Source: CAG-1138 sp964495385
GTDB taxonomy: Bacteria; Bacillota; Clostridia; Christensenellales; CAG-917
Assembly: GCA_964495385.1 (NCBI GenBank)
Contig: CAZBVO010000009.1
Location: 5,176-69,175, forward strand
Length of the DNA: 64,000 nucleotides
Direction: 5' to 3'
The notes beneath the pieces were generated by a model that was given only the letters and a program-made list of their open reading frames with translations, ran no database searches and was not told where the DNA came from. Made by a program: the position numbers and the translations under genes. Shown here one piece after another: positions 41,659 through 50,497 of the stretch; the stretch's first letter is position 1, and each line of letters starts with the position of its first letter.

Positions 41659-41728
41659 ATTGTTTCAGCCGCAAAAGGAAAAACGGGTGCTTATTCTTTC
41701 AATTTGCGCAAGCTGTTTTTGTAAAAGG

Positions 41729-41758
41729 TTGACCGATACGGGCAAGTTGTTGTATATT
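41729..41758 (+). promoter_or_regulatory. Promoter of 494-residue lipoprotein
   Basis: TTGACC (41729-41734), 18-base spacer, TATATT (41753-41758). Confidence 0.65.
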
Positions 41759-41789
41759 ATTGTTGAAAAACAAAGTTTTGAGGGGAAAC

Positions 41790-43274
41790 ATGAAAAAATC
41801 AGCCACGATAATTGCGATAATTTTTGCGGCACTAAGCCTTTTTGCGTGCAACAAAGTGCCGTCTAAAGACACCGTTTACAACGTTTCGGGCAGTCTGGTT
41901 TGCGCCGAGGGTGCAATTGCCGGGGCAGAAATATCGGTGAACGGCCAAAAGTACGGCACCACCGACGAAAACGGTGGGTTTCGCCTCGACAACGTCAAAG
42001 CGGAATCGGTGATTTCCTTCACAAAACACGGTTACAACATTCCGCCAATCACCGTAACGTCTTCACGCAAAAACGTCGTGGTGTTTGGCATAAAACTTTT
42101 TGAACTGACACTCAGGGCCGCTCCGTCCGACGGCGGAACGGTAAGGGCAACGAACGGCGACACTGTCAACGGCTACACTTTGACCGCACAAGCAAACGAC
42201 GGATATGCTTTCACAAAATGGGTTTCAGACAGCGATTTTGAAACAACAAGTCCCGAATTTGATTTTACACTGTCGGCAAACACTACTTTTACGGCAGTTT
42301 TCGAGCGCATTGTTTGTGACGTGCAAATAACCTCCGACCACAAAAACCTAACAAGCGGAAGCGGCAGATACCAAAAGGGCGAAACCGCAAGTTTGGTTGC
42401 CGAAGATTCGGAAGAATACGAGTTTTGCCATTGGACAAAAAACGGCACGGTGGTTTGTACGGACAAAACATACTCGTTTACAGTAACCGAGGACGCTACG
42501 GTTGAGGCGGTGTTTTTGAAACATTTGACTTTCACCGAGTTTTCCGTTTCCGAAAACACTCTTACTTGGCAAACAGACACGAGTGCCGAAAGCAAAATTT
42601 TTATTGACGGCAAACTTGTTTCGGTAACTTCCGAAAACCAATGTGATTTGTCGGCGTTTTGCGCAAATTCGGGGACTTACGACATCGAAGTCGTTTGCAC
42701 CGCAGAAGGTTGCGGTTCGGCCCGAAAGAGCATCACTTACACCCTTGCCCTGCCGATTTCCACTCCTTACAACGTCGGGGTTCAATTTGACGACAAAATC
42801 TATTTGTCGTTTTCTCGGATAAACTCGGCAATCGACTACGAAATTTACGTAGGAAACACCAAGATTTGCACGTCCGCCTATCCGTCGCTTACGACTTATT
42901 CGACAAACAGCGTTCGCTTCGAGCTGGACGATTTTCTGACCGAGGGCAAACAAACCAAAATCTGCGTTGTCGCCATCGCCCCCGAAGGCAGAAAAAACAG
43001 CTCGCCGTCCGAAAGCATTTTCGTAACTTTTGAGGGGAAACTTTCGCCGCCGCAATTTGCCGTCGAAAACCGCGTTTTGACCTTCGTCAGACAGCCGAAC
43101 ACACGGTATAAATTGTCCGTAAACGGAGTTGTCATACCGCTGGCCGACAACCAATGCTCGGTCGATTTGTCCGAGTACGTCACCGACAACGGCAGTTACA
43201 CCGTTTCGCTTACCGCTTGGGCCGACGGCTACAAATCGGCCGTTACCGAAAAAACCGTTCATTTTCAAAACTAA
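41790..43274 (+). CDS. Lipoprotein with carboxypeptidase-regulatory-like and InlB-type repeats
   Basis: 494 residues from the ATG at 41790 behind GAGGGG. Signal with lipobox LSLFAC at about residue 20. Residues 32-85 resemble a carboxypeptidase regulatory-like beta-sandwich (GAEISVNGQKYGTTDENGGF). Two units follow of the Listeria-Bacteroides (InlB B-repeat) type: GYAFTKWVSD...ANTTFTAVFE and YEFCHWTKNG...EDATVEAVF. The last 260 residues hold three Fn3-like units (LTWQTDTSAESKIFIDG, LSFSRINSAIDYEIYVG, LTFVRQPNTRYKLSVNG). It is a surface protein of probable binding function. Confidence 0.82.
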   Translation: MKKSATIIAIIFAALSLFACNKVPSKDTVYNVSGSLVCAEGAIAGAEISVNGQKYGTTDENGGFRLDNVKAESVISFTKHGYNIPPITVTSSRKNVVVFGIKLFELTLRAAPSDGGTVRATNGDTVNGYTLTAQANDGYAFTKWVSDSDFETTSPEFDFTLSANTTFTAVFERIVCDVQITSDHKNLTSGSGRYQKGETASLVAEDSEEYEFCHWTKNGTVVCTDKTYSFTVTEDATVEAVFLKHLTFTEFSVSENTLTWQTDTSAESKIFIDGKLVSVTSENQCDLSAFCANSGTYDIEVVCTAEGCGSARKSITYTLALPISTPYNVGVQFDDKIYLSFSRINSAIDYEIYVGNTKICTSAYPSLTTYSTNSVRFELDDFLTEGKQTKICVVAIAPEGRKNSSPSESIFVTFEGKLSPPQFAVENRVLTFVRQPNTRYKLSVNGVVIPLADNQCSVDLSEYVTDNGSYTVSLTAWADGYKSAVTEKTVHFQN

Positions 43275-43276
43275 AC

Positions 43277-43303
43277 AAAAAATCCGCACCGAGTGCGGAT
43301 TTT
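43277..43303. terminator. Bidirectional terminator
   Basis: Stem aaatccgcac/gtgcggattt between converging genes. Confidence 0.88.
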
Positions 43304-43308
43304 GTATT

Positions 43309-44262
43309 TTAATAAAACGTTGCCACTTCTTCTTCAGGAGCCTCGGCCGCTTCTATCGACTTTATCTCCATAACCGGCCCCTTTTGCCCGTAAGCTTTGT
43401 GGTAAGCAAATCCGATTACGCCCGTTACCGTAACCCAGTCCTTATCCTGAAATTCGACGGGCGTTTTGCTTTTTGAAATCATCCCGTAAAATTGAATGTC
43501 GGCCTCACAGCATTGCATAATGTACCGCCCGATGGCCACTTCGCTGTCCGGCAATTTTTTGTCGTGAGCGACCATGCCTTTGAACCGAACGGTTTTGCCG
43601 ACATATTTTTTCACGTCGTCCGACAAGTCTGCGTACCAAATTGCAAAATCTCTGTCCGAAATTTCAACGACGGGTGCGTTTACGTCAAACGGCAACGGAT
43701 CGACGATATCGTCCATTTTTACACGTCCCTCGACGTCCTCGTAAACAATTTCGCATTGGCGAGAAATTGCCCTGACCACCTTGTGGAACGGCATCACGTC
43801 GCCGCAAGATTCAAATCGGTTGAAAACAACCAAGTCGGCAATCTGTATTTTTTCGTAAACCAGTTGACGCATATTTTGGTTGTAGTTCATAAAGGAAGAT
43901 GCGTCGAACAGCGACATTATTTGCGCCACGGCCCACTCTTCCGGCAACGAACCGAACAAAGTGTCGATGCCCCACACTCCGTTGTACTCTATCATAACCT
44001 TGCCGAAATTGTGCTTTTGTTGCAAATCGGCCAAAAATTCCGGCGTCAACGATTCTTCGTCCGAAACCGGAACCACCACAACGTCCTTAACCTGAAACTT
44101 GTCGGGTTCGTATTCTGTTTCGCCCTCTTCGCAAACCAGCAAAAGTGTTTTTTCGCCCGTGTCGAAACGTTTGTCGCTAAGAGTGTCTTGTATAAAAGTG
44201 CTTTTTCCGCTCTCCAAAAAACCTAAAAATACATAGGTCGGAACTTCTGTGTATCTTTTCAT
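43309..44262 (-). CDS. CobW-like GTPase fused to a TIGR03943/DUF1980-like domain
   Basis: 317 residues. The N-terminal G domain has Walker A FLGFLESGKST (about 12-22), a Walker-B-like VMIEYNGVWG (about 88-97) where related proteins have IEPSG, and NRFESCG in the place of the NKxD base-recognition loop. It lacks the CxCC metal motif of COG0523 proteins. From about residue 190 a second domain (VEISDRDFAIWYADLSDD..., GKTVRFKGMVAH, IGRYIMQCCEADIQFYGMI, WVTVTGVIGF) resembles the C-terminal part of TIGR03943/YcgQ proteins linked to metal-handling permeases. It follows the His-rich GTPase by one base. Likely partner in zinc or other metal supply; the exact role is unknown. Confidence 0.75.
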   Translation of the reverse strand: MKRYTEVPTYVFLGFLESGKSTFIQDTLSDKRFDTGEKTLLLVCEEGETEYEPDKFQVKDVVVVPVSDEESLTPEFLADLQQKHNFGKVMIEYNGVWGIDTLFGSLPEEWAVAQIMSLFDASSFMNYNQNMRQLVYEKIQIADLVVFNRFESCGDVMPFHKVVRAISRQCEIVYEDVEGRVKMDDIVDPLPFDVNAPVVEISDRDFAIWYADLSDDVKKYVGKTVRFKGMVAHDKKLPDSEVAIGRYIMQCCEADIQFYGMISKSKTPVEFQDKDWVTVTGVIGFAYHKAYGQKGPVMEIKSIEAAEAPEEEVATFY

Positions 44263-44263
44263 A

Positions 44264-45403
44264 TTAAACTCCGAAAAGTTCTGCCAGTTTGTGCTCGTCC
44301 AGCTGTTGACCGATAACGCACAGCCTGCCCGTCACGTCGCTTGCACCGCGGCGGACGTCCGGTTCGTCAGGAATGTAGTCGAAATGCAACCATTCGCCGT
44401 CGAAAGCGTCCACAATGCCTTTTGCCCTTATGACAAATCCGTATTCGCCGCTTTCGAGTGCGTTGAGAATGCCGACTATTTCGCCTTCGCTGAATTTTTT
44501 GCCCGTTTCTACACCCCAGCTCGAGAAAACCTCGTCGGCGTGATGGTGGTGATGATGTTCATGCTCGCCGTCGTGATGATGTCCGCAACAGCACTCCTCG
44601 TCATCGTCATGATGGTGATGATGGCAATGTTCGTGCTCGCCGTCATGGTGATGTCCGCAGCAGCACTCTTCGTCATCGTCGTGGTGGTGATGGTGGTGTT
44701 CGTGCTCCTCGTCGTGGTGATGTCCGCAGCAGCACTCTTCGTCATCGTCATGATGGTGATGGTGTCCGTGCTTTGCCTCTTCTTCAAGAAGCTCCAATTC
44801 GCCGCTTAGCGTACGGCCGTGCTCCATGGCTTCCACAATTTTATCGCCCGACAACTTGCTCCATTCGGTGGTGACCAACGTGGAAACGCCGTTGACTTCT
44901 TTTATCATTTTTACGGCATTTTCCAGTTTTTCGGCCGTGCATTTGTCGGCATGGCTCAAAACGATGCATTTTGCGTTGGCAATTTGATCGGCAAAAAATT
45001 CGCCGAAGTTTTTCATATACATTTTGCATTTTGCGGCATCCACAACCGTGGTTGCGGTGTTGATGTACGCTCCGTCGATTTTTGCCTCCAGTGCGGCGTT
45101 GATGACGTCGCTCAATTTGCCGACGCCGGACGGCTCGATAATGATGCGGTCCGGAGAATACTTTTCGGCAACGTCGTGAAGGGCCTTTTTAAAATCACCC
45201 ACCAAACTGCAACAAATGCAACCGCTGTTGATTTCGTTGATTTGAATGCCGCTTTCTTTCAAAAAGCCGCCGTCTACGCCAATTTCACCAAATTCGTTTT
45301 CAACCAAAACGACCTTCTCGCCCGCATAGACTTCCTTGATAAGTTTTTTGATGAGCGTTGTTTTACCTGCGCCCAAAAACCCTGAAAAAATGTCAATTTT
45401 CAT
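44264..45403 (-). CDS. COG0523 (CobW/ZNG1-type) metal-chaperone GTPase with His/Cys-rich repeats
   Basis: 379 residues. G-domain motifs: Walker A GFLGAGKT (8-15), metal-binding GCICC (61-65), IIIEPSGVG (87-95), SHADKC in the NKxD position. Between the GTPase and the C-terminal CobW_C domain (from about 305) lies an insertion, residues 214-288, made of three repeats of 23-24 residues, each HHHHH-DDDEE-CCCG-HHH followed by acidic and His residues. It offers more than 30 His and nine Cys for metal storage or delivery, of zinc, nickel or cobalt. COG0523 proteins insert metal into clients using GTP. RBS is AGAGG. Confidence 0.9.
   Translation of the reverse strand: MKIDIFSGFLGAGKTTLIKKLIKEVYAGEKVVLVENEFGEIGVDGGFLKESGIQINEINSGCICCSLVGDFKKALHDVAEKYSPDRIIIEPSGVGKLSDVINAALEAKIDGAYINTATTVVDAAKCKMYMKNFGEFFADQIANAKCIVLSHADKCTAEKLENAVKMIKEVNGVSTLVTTEWSKLSGDKIVEAMEHGRTLSGELELLEEEAKHGHHHHHDDDEECCCGHHHDEEHEHHHHHHDDDEECCCGHHHDGEHEHCHHHHHDDDEECCCGHHHDGEHEHHHHHHADEVFSSWGVETGKKFSEGEIVGILNALESGEYGFVIRAKGIVDAFDGEWLHFDYIPDEPDVRRGASDVTGRLCVIGQQLDEHKLAELFGV
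44540..44764 (-). repeat. Tandem coding repeat for His/Cys metal-binding units
   Basis: Three 69-72-base units in the COG0523 gene encode HHHHH-DDDEE-CCCG-HHH blocks. Near-identical bases between units make it prone to expansion, contraction and misassembly. Confidence 0.92.
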
Positions 45404-45452
45404 TTATATCGCCTCTTTAAATTATTTTTATTATTATGTCCGAAATCGGTTT

Positions 45453-46823
45453 TTATTTTACATTTTGAACATACAAACTGTAAATTTGGTCAACGTCAGC
45501 AAGCTTTATTGTTTTTGAAGCAATGTACGTTTTGCCGCTTTCGGCGTCAAATCGCCCATACGACGAAATCACTATGCGTCCGTCGGACATAACCGTCAGT
45601 CCGCAATAACCGGTGTCGGACCCCGCCTTTTCGGACGGAGACGTCTGTCCGTCGGTGTAGATATGAGCAAGCTTTATGCGATAGTCGCCGACTGCGGACA
45701 AATCGCCGTTGTACCACGCCTTCAAATCCTCGTAGCGGCCAACCCAAGCAACAAGGCCTTCGCTGTACCAGCCGAATCGACTCGTGCGTTCGACGCTTCT
45801 GAACGTCATAATCAATCTGCCGTCGGCGGTATATTCGGCTTTGTGCCGTTCTCCGTTGACTGCGGCAGGGGCCTCTTTAAGTTCCGTCCAGGTTTGCCCT
45901 TCGTCATAGGAATAACACATAAGCGAACCGATGCGTTTTGTGTTGCTTCTGCCGATAAGCATAAGTTCGTCGCCGCATCTTACGCATTCGATTTCACACA
46001 GTTTTGCGCCTGCGGCAAATGCCGTTTGATCGGCAGGTTTGCCGTCGACAACGGAATTTTTAAGATATTCCTCCGGCTCCGACCAATTCGGGCGCCCCTC
46101 CGAGTCAAACGTCAACGTCGTTTTGTAAAGACGGAATTTATTGTCGTGGAAAAATCCCATCCATTTGTCGACGAATTCGCCGTTTTCTTTGATGCGCACC
46201 AGCGCGCTCATCGCAACTATAGGGTTTGTCGGAAAAGAGCTGTCCTTGCCGTAAAATTTTTCAAATTCCGTCCAGGTCTCACAATTGTCGACAGACACCG
46301 AAACGTTAAATCCGTCGCCGGTTTTGTAGCCCGTCCATTTTGGATTTGCAGAAATCAAAATCCATTTTTTGCTTCCGTCCGTAAATTCCAACTCGTACAC
46401 GGTCGGAGTTTCTTCGCTCGTCTCCCAGCTCGACGGAGTGGTCGTCAGCCTTTCGGAATAGCTTTTGCCGCCGTCGCTGCTTGTTTTGACAATCAAAGGT
46501 CCTTTCCCGTGTCCGCCAACGTAAACGGTGTACACGGTTTCGTTGTCCGTGCCGGGGTTAAGCAAAACGCTGTCCGGGTGCGCCATATACGTTTCGCCGC
46601 CGTCGCCGAAATCGATCACGTTCAAATCGTACAAATACTTAAGATTGTCCGGCACGCCTTCCGGCATAACCGACAAGTCCACCGTAAGCGGCTTACAATC
46701 GTTTGGCACGGTGCTGTACTTCCACAAAAATTCGTAAAAACAAATCCCGCCCGCAGTCAGCACGACAACCAACGCCGCCGAAAGCGTCAAAACAAATTTT
46801 TTGTTTTCAAACAATTTTCTCAT
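45453..46823 (-). CDS. Membrane-anchored sialidase-fold (BNR repeat) protein
   Basis: 456 residues with an N-terminal signal anchor (about 11-30). The rest has the sialidase six-bladed propeller marks, the Asp boxes SSDGGKSYS (about 116-124), SVDNCETWTEF (degenerate) and SYDEGQTWT (about 303-311), and the strand RHKAEYTADGRLIMTFRS. The classic RIP arginine motif is not clear near the N-terminus (MAHPDSVLLNPG is in that place), so sialidase activity is unproven; other glycosidases or lectins share the fold. It faces outside and could act on host glycans. It lies between carboxypeptidase and metal GTPase genes without terminators. Confidence 0.78.
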   Translation of the reverse strand: MRKLFENKKFVLTLSAALVVVLTAGGICFYEFLWKYSTVPNDCKPLTVDLSVMPEGVPDNLKYLYDLNVIDFGDGGETYMAHPDSVLLNPGTDNETVYTVYVGGHGKGPLIVKTSSDGGKSYSERLTTTPSSWETSEETPTVYELEFTDGSKKWILISANPKWTGYKTGDGFNVSVSVDNCETWTEFEKFYGKDSSFPTNPIVAMSALVRIKENGEFVDKWMGFFHDNKFRLYKTTLTFDSEGRPNWSEPEEYLKNSVVDGKPADQTAFAAGAKLCEIECVRCGDELMLIGRSNTKRIGSLMCYSYDEGQTWTELKEAPAAVNGERHKAEYTADGRLIMTFRSVERTSRFGWYSEGLVAWVGRYEDLKAWYNGDLSAVGDYRIKLAHIYTDGQTSPSEKAGSDTGYCGLTVMSDGRIVISSYGRFDAESGKTYIASKTIKLADVDQIYSLYVQNVK

Positions 46824-46852
46824 TTTACCAAAAACAAAGTTTAACCGTCGAT

Positions 46853-48352
46853 TTAGTTATCTAAACCGTAGAGTTTGCTGTATTTGTCGACAAGGTAGTC
46901 GATGTAGTAGTTAGGATTAAAGGTTTCGCCCGTGGCATAAAGCAATATGTCTTTAGGCTCCTTCGACGCGCCGAAGCGATGCACTTTTTCGGCCAGCCAC
47001 TTCTCGATCCCCTCAAAGCTTCCCGTCCGTATCTCCGCATCTACGTCGATATCTTTTTGCATTGCGGCATATATTTGCGATGCGTATGCGCTGCCGAGTG
47101 CATACGTCGGGAAATAGCCGAACTCTCCGTACGCCCAGTGAACGTCCTGCAAGCACCCTTCTTTATCGGACGGAACGTCTACGCCGAGGTATTCCTTGTA
47201 AAGTCTGTTCCACTCAAAAGGGATATCTTTTGCCTCGATTTGGCCGTACACAAGCGCCTTTTCGATTTCGTAACGAACCATAACGTGCAAGCTGTAAGTA
47301 AGCTCGTCGGCCTCGGTGCGCACCAAACTGCATTCCACTCGGTTGGCGAGTTTGTATACGTCGTCGGCGGTTACGCCTTCAAGTTCGGAAGGGAAAATCG
47401 ACTGCAACTTGGCAAAATGGGTGTCCCAAAAACTTTTGCTTCTGCCGATGACGTTTTCCAAAAATCTCGATTGGCTTTCGTGCATGGCCATACTTGCACC
47501 GCCGCCGCTCATTGTTTTGTCCACTTCGTCCGACACCTGCATTTCATACATGCCGTGTCCCATTTCGTGAATCGCACTGTACACGGACGACAAAAAGTTG
47601 TCGGTGTAAAAGTGATTTGTTATCCTCACGTCGGTTTTGCCGTGCCCGTCGGTGAACGGATGCTCGCTTTCCTTTATGACGGTATGGTCGGAAGTAAAGC
47701 CCACCACCGTGCGCAGATATTCCTGAAACTGTTTTTGCCCCTCGACACAATAGGTTTTATGGTTAAAAGAATCGTCGAAGTCAAGTTTTTTGCCGCTGAT
47801 TTTTTTGATGAGCGGCACAAGTTTTTGTTTCAACAAACCGAAGAACTTGTCGTACTCGGCCATTGTCATTCCCTTTTCAAATTCGTCCAACAACACGTCG
47901 TAGCCGGAAAGCGTGTCCGTTTTTTGCCATTCGGCATATTTGCGTTTGTATTCCGTCACTTTTTCGTAATACGGCAACGCAAGGGCAAAATTGTCGGTGT
48001 TTTTCGCCTCGACGTATACGTTGTAAAAGCGGTTTACAAGCGAGCTGAAAGCAACGTATTCGTCCTTGTCAACCTTTTTAAGCTTGTTTTTTTCGCAAAC
48101 GGCAACTTCTATTTCGTGACGGAGAATCTCGTCAAGGCCGTCTCTGGCGGCGTAAAGCGCATCGATTGCTTGCGAATATTCGTCGGAAGTGGCAATAAGA
48201 TATCTCATTTGCGCAAGCTCGGCCAATTCTTCCTCGTGATCGGCCTTGGACGGCATTTCGGTGTTCATATCCCAACCCGACAAAAAGCCGGCATAAGCCA
48301 ACGCCTTGAGTTTGTGGTTTGTTTCGTTGTAAATTTTAAGTGCGTTTTCCAT
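46853..48352 (-). CDS. M32 family zinc carboxypeptidase
   Basis: 499 residues from the ATG at 48352 behind GAGGTG. The family is marked by HEMGHGMYEMQ (HExxH with catalytic Glu, about 257-267) and the third ligand in HESQSRFLENVIGRS; other M32 motifs are DVRITNHFYTDNFLSSVYSAIHE and the late NPNYYIDYL. These cytosolic all-helical enzymes remove C-terminal residues of peptides with broad specificity. With pepT upstream this gives the cell two peptide-scavenging enzymes. Confidence 0.94.
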   Translation of the reverse strand: MENALKIYNETNHKLKALAYAGFLSGWDMNTEMPSKADHEEELAELAQMRYLIATSDEYSQAIDALYAARDGLDEILRHEIEVAVCEKNKLKKVDKDEYVAFSSLVNRFYNVYVEAKNTDNFALALPYYEKVTEYKRKYAEWQKTDTLSGYDVLLDEFEKGMTMAEYDKFFGLLKQKLVPLIKKISGKKLDFDDSFNHKTYCVEGQKQFQEYLRTVVGFTSDHTVIKESEHPFTDGHGKTDVRITNHFYTDNFLSSVYSAIHEMGHGMYEMQVSDEVDKTMSGGGASMAMHESQSRFLENVIGRSKSFWDTHFAKLQSIFPSELEGVTADDVYKLANRVECSLVRTEADELTYSLHVMVRYEIEKALVYGQIEAKDIPFEWNRLYKEYLGVDVPSDKEGCLQDVHWAYGEFGYFPTYALGSAYASQIYAAMQKDIDVDAEIRTGSFEGIEKWLAEKVHRFGASKEPKDILLYATGETFNPNYYIDYLVDKYSKLYGLDN

Positions 48353-48379
48353 TTTACACCTCTTCTGCATTATGCTATC

Positions 48380-48408
48380 ATTCTAACACAAACGACTTAA
48401 AATCGCAA
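48380..48408 (-). promoter_or_regulatory. Promoter of M32 carboxypeptidase (and probably downstream genes)
   Basis: TTGCGA (48403-48408), 17-base spacer, TAGAAT (48380-48385), minus strand. Confidence 0.68.
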
Positions 48409-48411
48409 CAC

Positions 48412-48438
48412 AAAAAGAACCGCTTTAGCGGCTCTTTT
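48412..48438. terminator. Terminator-like hairpin in divergent intergenic region
   Basis: gaaccgc-ttta-gcggctc (48417-48434) with A5 before and T4 after. There is no gene whose end it would mark on either strand, so it may end a short unannotated RNA. Confidence 0.5.
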
Positions 48439-48489
48439 GCATCATTTGTCGTAAATCGCCGCATTTCGGCCGATTGTGGTGCAATTCGT

Positions 48490-48534
48490 TTGACAAACTT
48501 TGGCGCAGATGTTATTATGCGATAGCGCATAATA
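48490..48534 (+). promoter_or_regulatory. MATE promoter with inverted-repeat operator
   Basis: TTGACA (48490-48495), 17-base spacer, TATTAT (48513-48518). The -10 lies inside a perfect 9-bp inverted repeat TATTATGCG-ATAG-CGCATAATA (48513-48534), the form and place expected of a MarR- or TetR-type repressor site controlling a drug exporter. Confidence 0.82.
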
Positions 48535-48552
48535 GATGCGCAAGGAGAAAAA

Positions 48553-49863
48553 ATGACCGAACAAAAACGAAAACTTAAAAAATACATCGTTCCCGCAATG
48601 GTGTCCAACGCCGCCTTCTACGTTTTAACCATCGTAGACGGAATTTTTGTGGGCAACGGCGTGGGTACGGACGCACTCGGTGCGGTAAATTTGGCGTTCC
48701 CGTTCGTTATGGTCATTGGTGCGTTATCTTCGCTTTTTGCAATCGGAGGCGTTGCCGTTGCCGCAGTCAGGCTGGGACGCGGAGACGACGAGGGAGCAAA
48801 CCAGGCGTTTATGCACTCGGCGCTTGCAAACCTTATCGTATTTTCGATATTGTCCGTTTTCGGGATGCTGTTTGCCGACAAACTCGCTTCGCTTTTGGGC
48901 GCAGACAGTCAAACGTATCACCAAATGGCAACCGATTATATTTTCAATTATTCGCTGTTTTTGATACCTGCCGGACTTTACAATTGCTTCGGGACGTTTT
49001 GCCGAAACGACGGCAATCCTCGCCTGTCGACCTTGGCCGCAATTGTTTGCACCGTGTCAAACATATTCGGTGACTGGCTATTGATTTATCCACTGCAAAA
49101 AGGCGTCGGCGGCGCGGCGTTCGCCACGGGCGCAGCTCAGGTTTTTGCCGTAATCGTTTTGCTTCCGCACTACCTAAAACGCAAAGGCAAATTGCACTTT
49201 TCGAAGTTTAAAGTACAGATTTCGCTGTTTAAAAAGATTGTTCTGCGCGGACTGCCTGAAATGATATCCCAATTTGCGGCACCCGTAACCACCTTTTCGA
49301 TGAACCGGATTCTGACCGGAATAAGCGATCCGAACGTAAACGCCTACTCGGTCATCAGCTACGTCGGATCACTGTTTGCATCGTTGATGTACGGCCTTTC
49401 CGGCGGCATACAACCGCTGTTCGGGCAAAGCTACGGCGCAAAGGAAGACGACGATTTAAAGTTCTTCTTAAAACAAGGCTTGCTTATCGGATTTGTCGGC
49501 GCGCTTGCCGTTTGGGGCTTGATGTTTTTCCTCGGAAAACCGGCATGTATCCTGTTCGATGCCGATGCGTCGGCCGTGGACATCGTCATAAAATCGTTGC
49601 CGAAATATTGCTTAAACTTTGTTTTTGCCACCGAAAGCGCAATACTCGCCTCTTATCTGTTCTCGACAAAGCGCACCAAGCAAGCCACCGTTTTGAACAT
49701 ATCCAGAAGCTTGCTGTTCAACTCGCTTTGCATCAACCTTCTTCCGCTGGTTTTCGGCGCCGAATTCGTTTGGTACACAACCGCCGTTGCCGAAGCGATT
49801 TGTTTGATGATTGCAATCGTTCTTTGGAAAACCTCCGAACGTAACGGCATTTACTATCATTAA
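48553..49863 (+). CDS. MATE-family multidrug/cation exporter
   Basis: 436 residues with 12 membrane segments behind AAGGAGA. Family marks: VDGIFVGNGVGTDALGAVNLAFPF in the first helices, GNPRLSTLAAIVCTVSNIFGDWLLIYPLQKGVGGAAFATG, and the repeat in the second half (YSVISYVGSLFASLMYGLSGGIQPLFGQSYGA). It is closest in style to the MepA subgroup, which exports cationic drugs and dyes using a sodium or proton gradient. The repressor that should bind its operator is not encoded in the window. Confidence 0.9.
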   Translation: MTEQKRKLKKYIVPAMVSNAAFYVLTIVDGIFVGNGVGTDALGAVNLAFPFVMVIGALSSLFAIGGVAVAAVRLGRGDDEGANQAFMHSALANLIVFSILSVFGMLFADKLASLLGADSQTYHQMATDYIFNYSLFLIPAGLYNCFGTFCRNDGNPRLSTLAAIVCTVSNIFGDWLLIYPLQKGVGGAAFATGAAQVFAVIVLLPHYLKRKGKLHFSKFKVQISLFKKIVLRGLPEMISQFAAPVTTFSMNRILTGISDPNVNAYSVISYVGSLFASLMYGLSGGIQPLFGQSYGAKEDDDLKFFLKQGLLIGFVGALAVWGLMFFLGKPACILFDADASAVDIVIKSLPKYCLNFVFATESAILASYLFSTKRTKQATVLNISRSLLFNSLCINLLPLVFGAEFVWYTTAVAEAICLMIAIVLWKTSERNGIYYH

Positions 49864-49901
49864 AATTCATTTACCACCATTAAAATTTAAAATTACCAAC
49901 G

Positions 49902-49935
49902 ACAAATACGCCCTCAATCGGGCGTATTTGTTTTT
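49902..49935. terminator. Bidirectional terminator
   Basis: Stem acaaatacgccc/gggcgtatttgt followed by T5, between the MATE gene and the converging small gene. Confidence 0.88.
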
Positions 49936-49952
49936 GGGAAAAGACAATCCGT

Positions 49953-50165
49953 TCAGGCGGTTGCTGCAAACAAATGATACAAAAGAACGTCGCCGCGCGT
50001 TTTGCCAGCGGCCAACCTTGCCAAAATTATTTCGCAGGTTTTTTGACTGTTTAAAATATCTTCAACGGTTTTTTTAAAATATTCTTCCGAGTACTCTTCA
50101 TCCGATTCGGAGTAGTAACTGTTTTTCAAATGCTCGATGATTTTTTCGGTTTCCGCTACGCTCAT
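49953..50165 (-). CDS. Small helical protein of unknown function
   Basis: 70 residues from the ATG at 50165 behind GAGG; a longer frame to 50192 lacks a site. The sequence is acidic and helical (SVAETEKIIEHLKNSYYSESDEEYSEEYFKKTVEDILNSQKTCEIILARLAAGK). No membrane segment, no recognised family. It has codons and an RBS like a real gene but no clear promoter and no partner. Confidence 0.55.
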   Translation of the reverse strand: MSVAETEKIIEHLKNSYYSESDEEYSEEYFKKTVEDILNSQKTCEIILARLAAGKTRGDVLLYHLFAATA

Positions 50166-50353
50166 AATTACCTCGTGTTTGATGTGTGTCAATATTTCAA
50201 TCTTTACTGTCAGCTTGTTTTGTTCCTTTTTCGTCGTTAAACCAAGTATACTACGTTTTTCTTCGATCTTTTAGGCGACCTTTGTCGAAGCGAGACCGAT
50301 TTTAGCTTTTTTGGTCAAAATCGTTCCGACCACAAAGCAAAGAGCAAATTTTT

Positions 50354-50382
50354 TTGTAGACTTTGGCTTTTTTGTGTATAAA
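50354..50382 (+). promoter_or_regulatory. Promoter of YjdF-like membrane protein
   Basis: TTGTAG (50354-50359), 17-base spacer, TATAAA (50377-50382). Apart from this, the 332-base gap 50166-50497 shows only a weak stem cgatttt/aaaatcg (50298-50324) and an imperfect dyad atgcaa/ttgcat near 50419-50437; no gene seen. Confidence 0.6.
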
Positions 50383-50497
50383 TAGTAGACGAACTGACCG
50401 TTTTAGTAAACTTTGGCATGCAAAAAATTGCTTGCATATCCTAACTTGCGGCAGTAAAATATTTAATATAAAAAACACATTTCTAAGGAGAAGCCTA

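Noticed and set aside
44540..44764. Regular repeats as a CRISPR array
   Set aside because: The units are in-frame coding repeats of a metal GTPase without unique spacers.
46979..48400. 473-codon open frame antisense to the M32 carboxypeptidase
   Set aside because: Composition is typical of a reverse-frame shadow; the sense strand carries a complete enzyme.
48513..48534. MATE inverted repeat as a terminator
   Set aside because: It lies on the -10 element, is AT-rich at its base and has no T run behind it.
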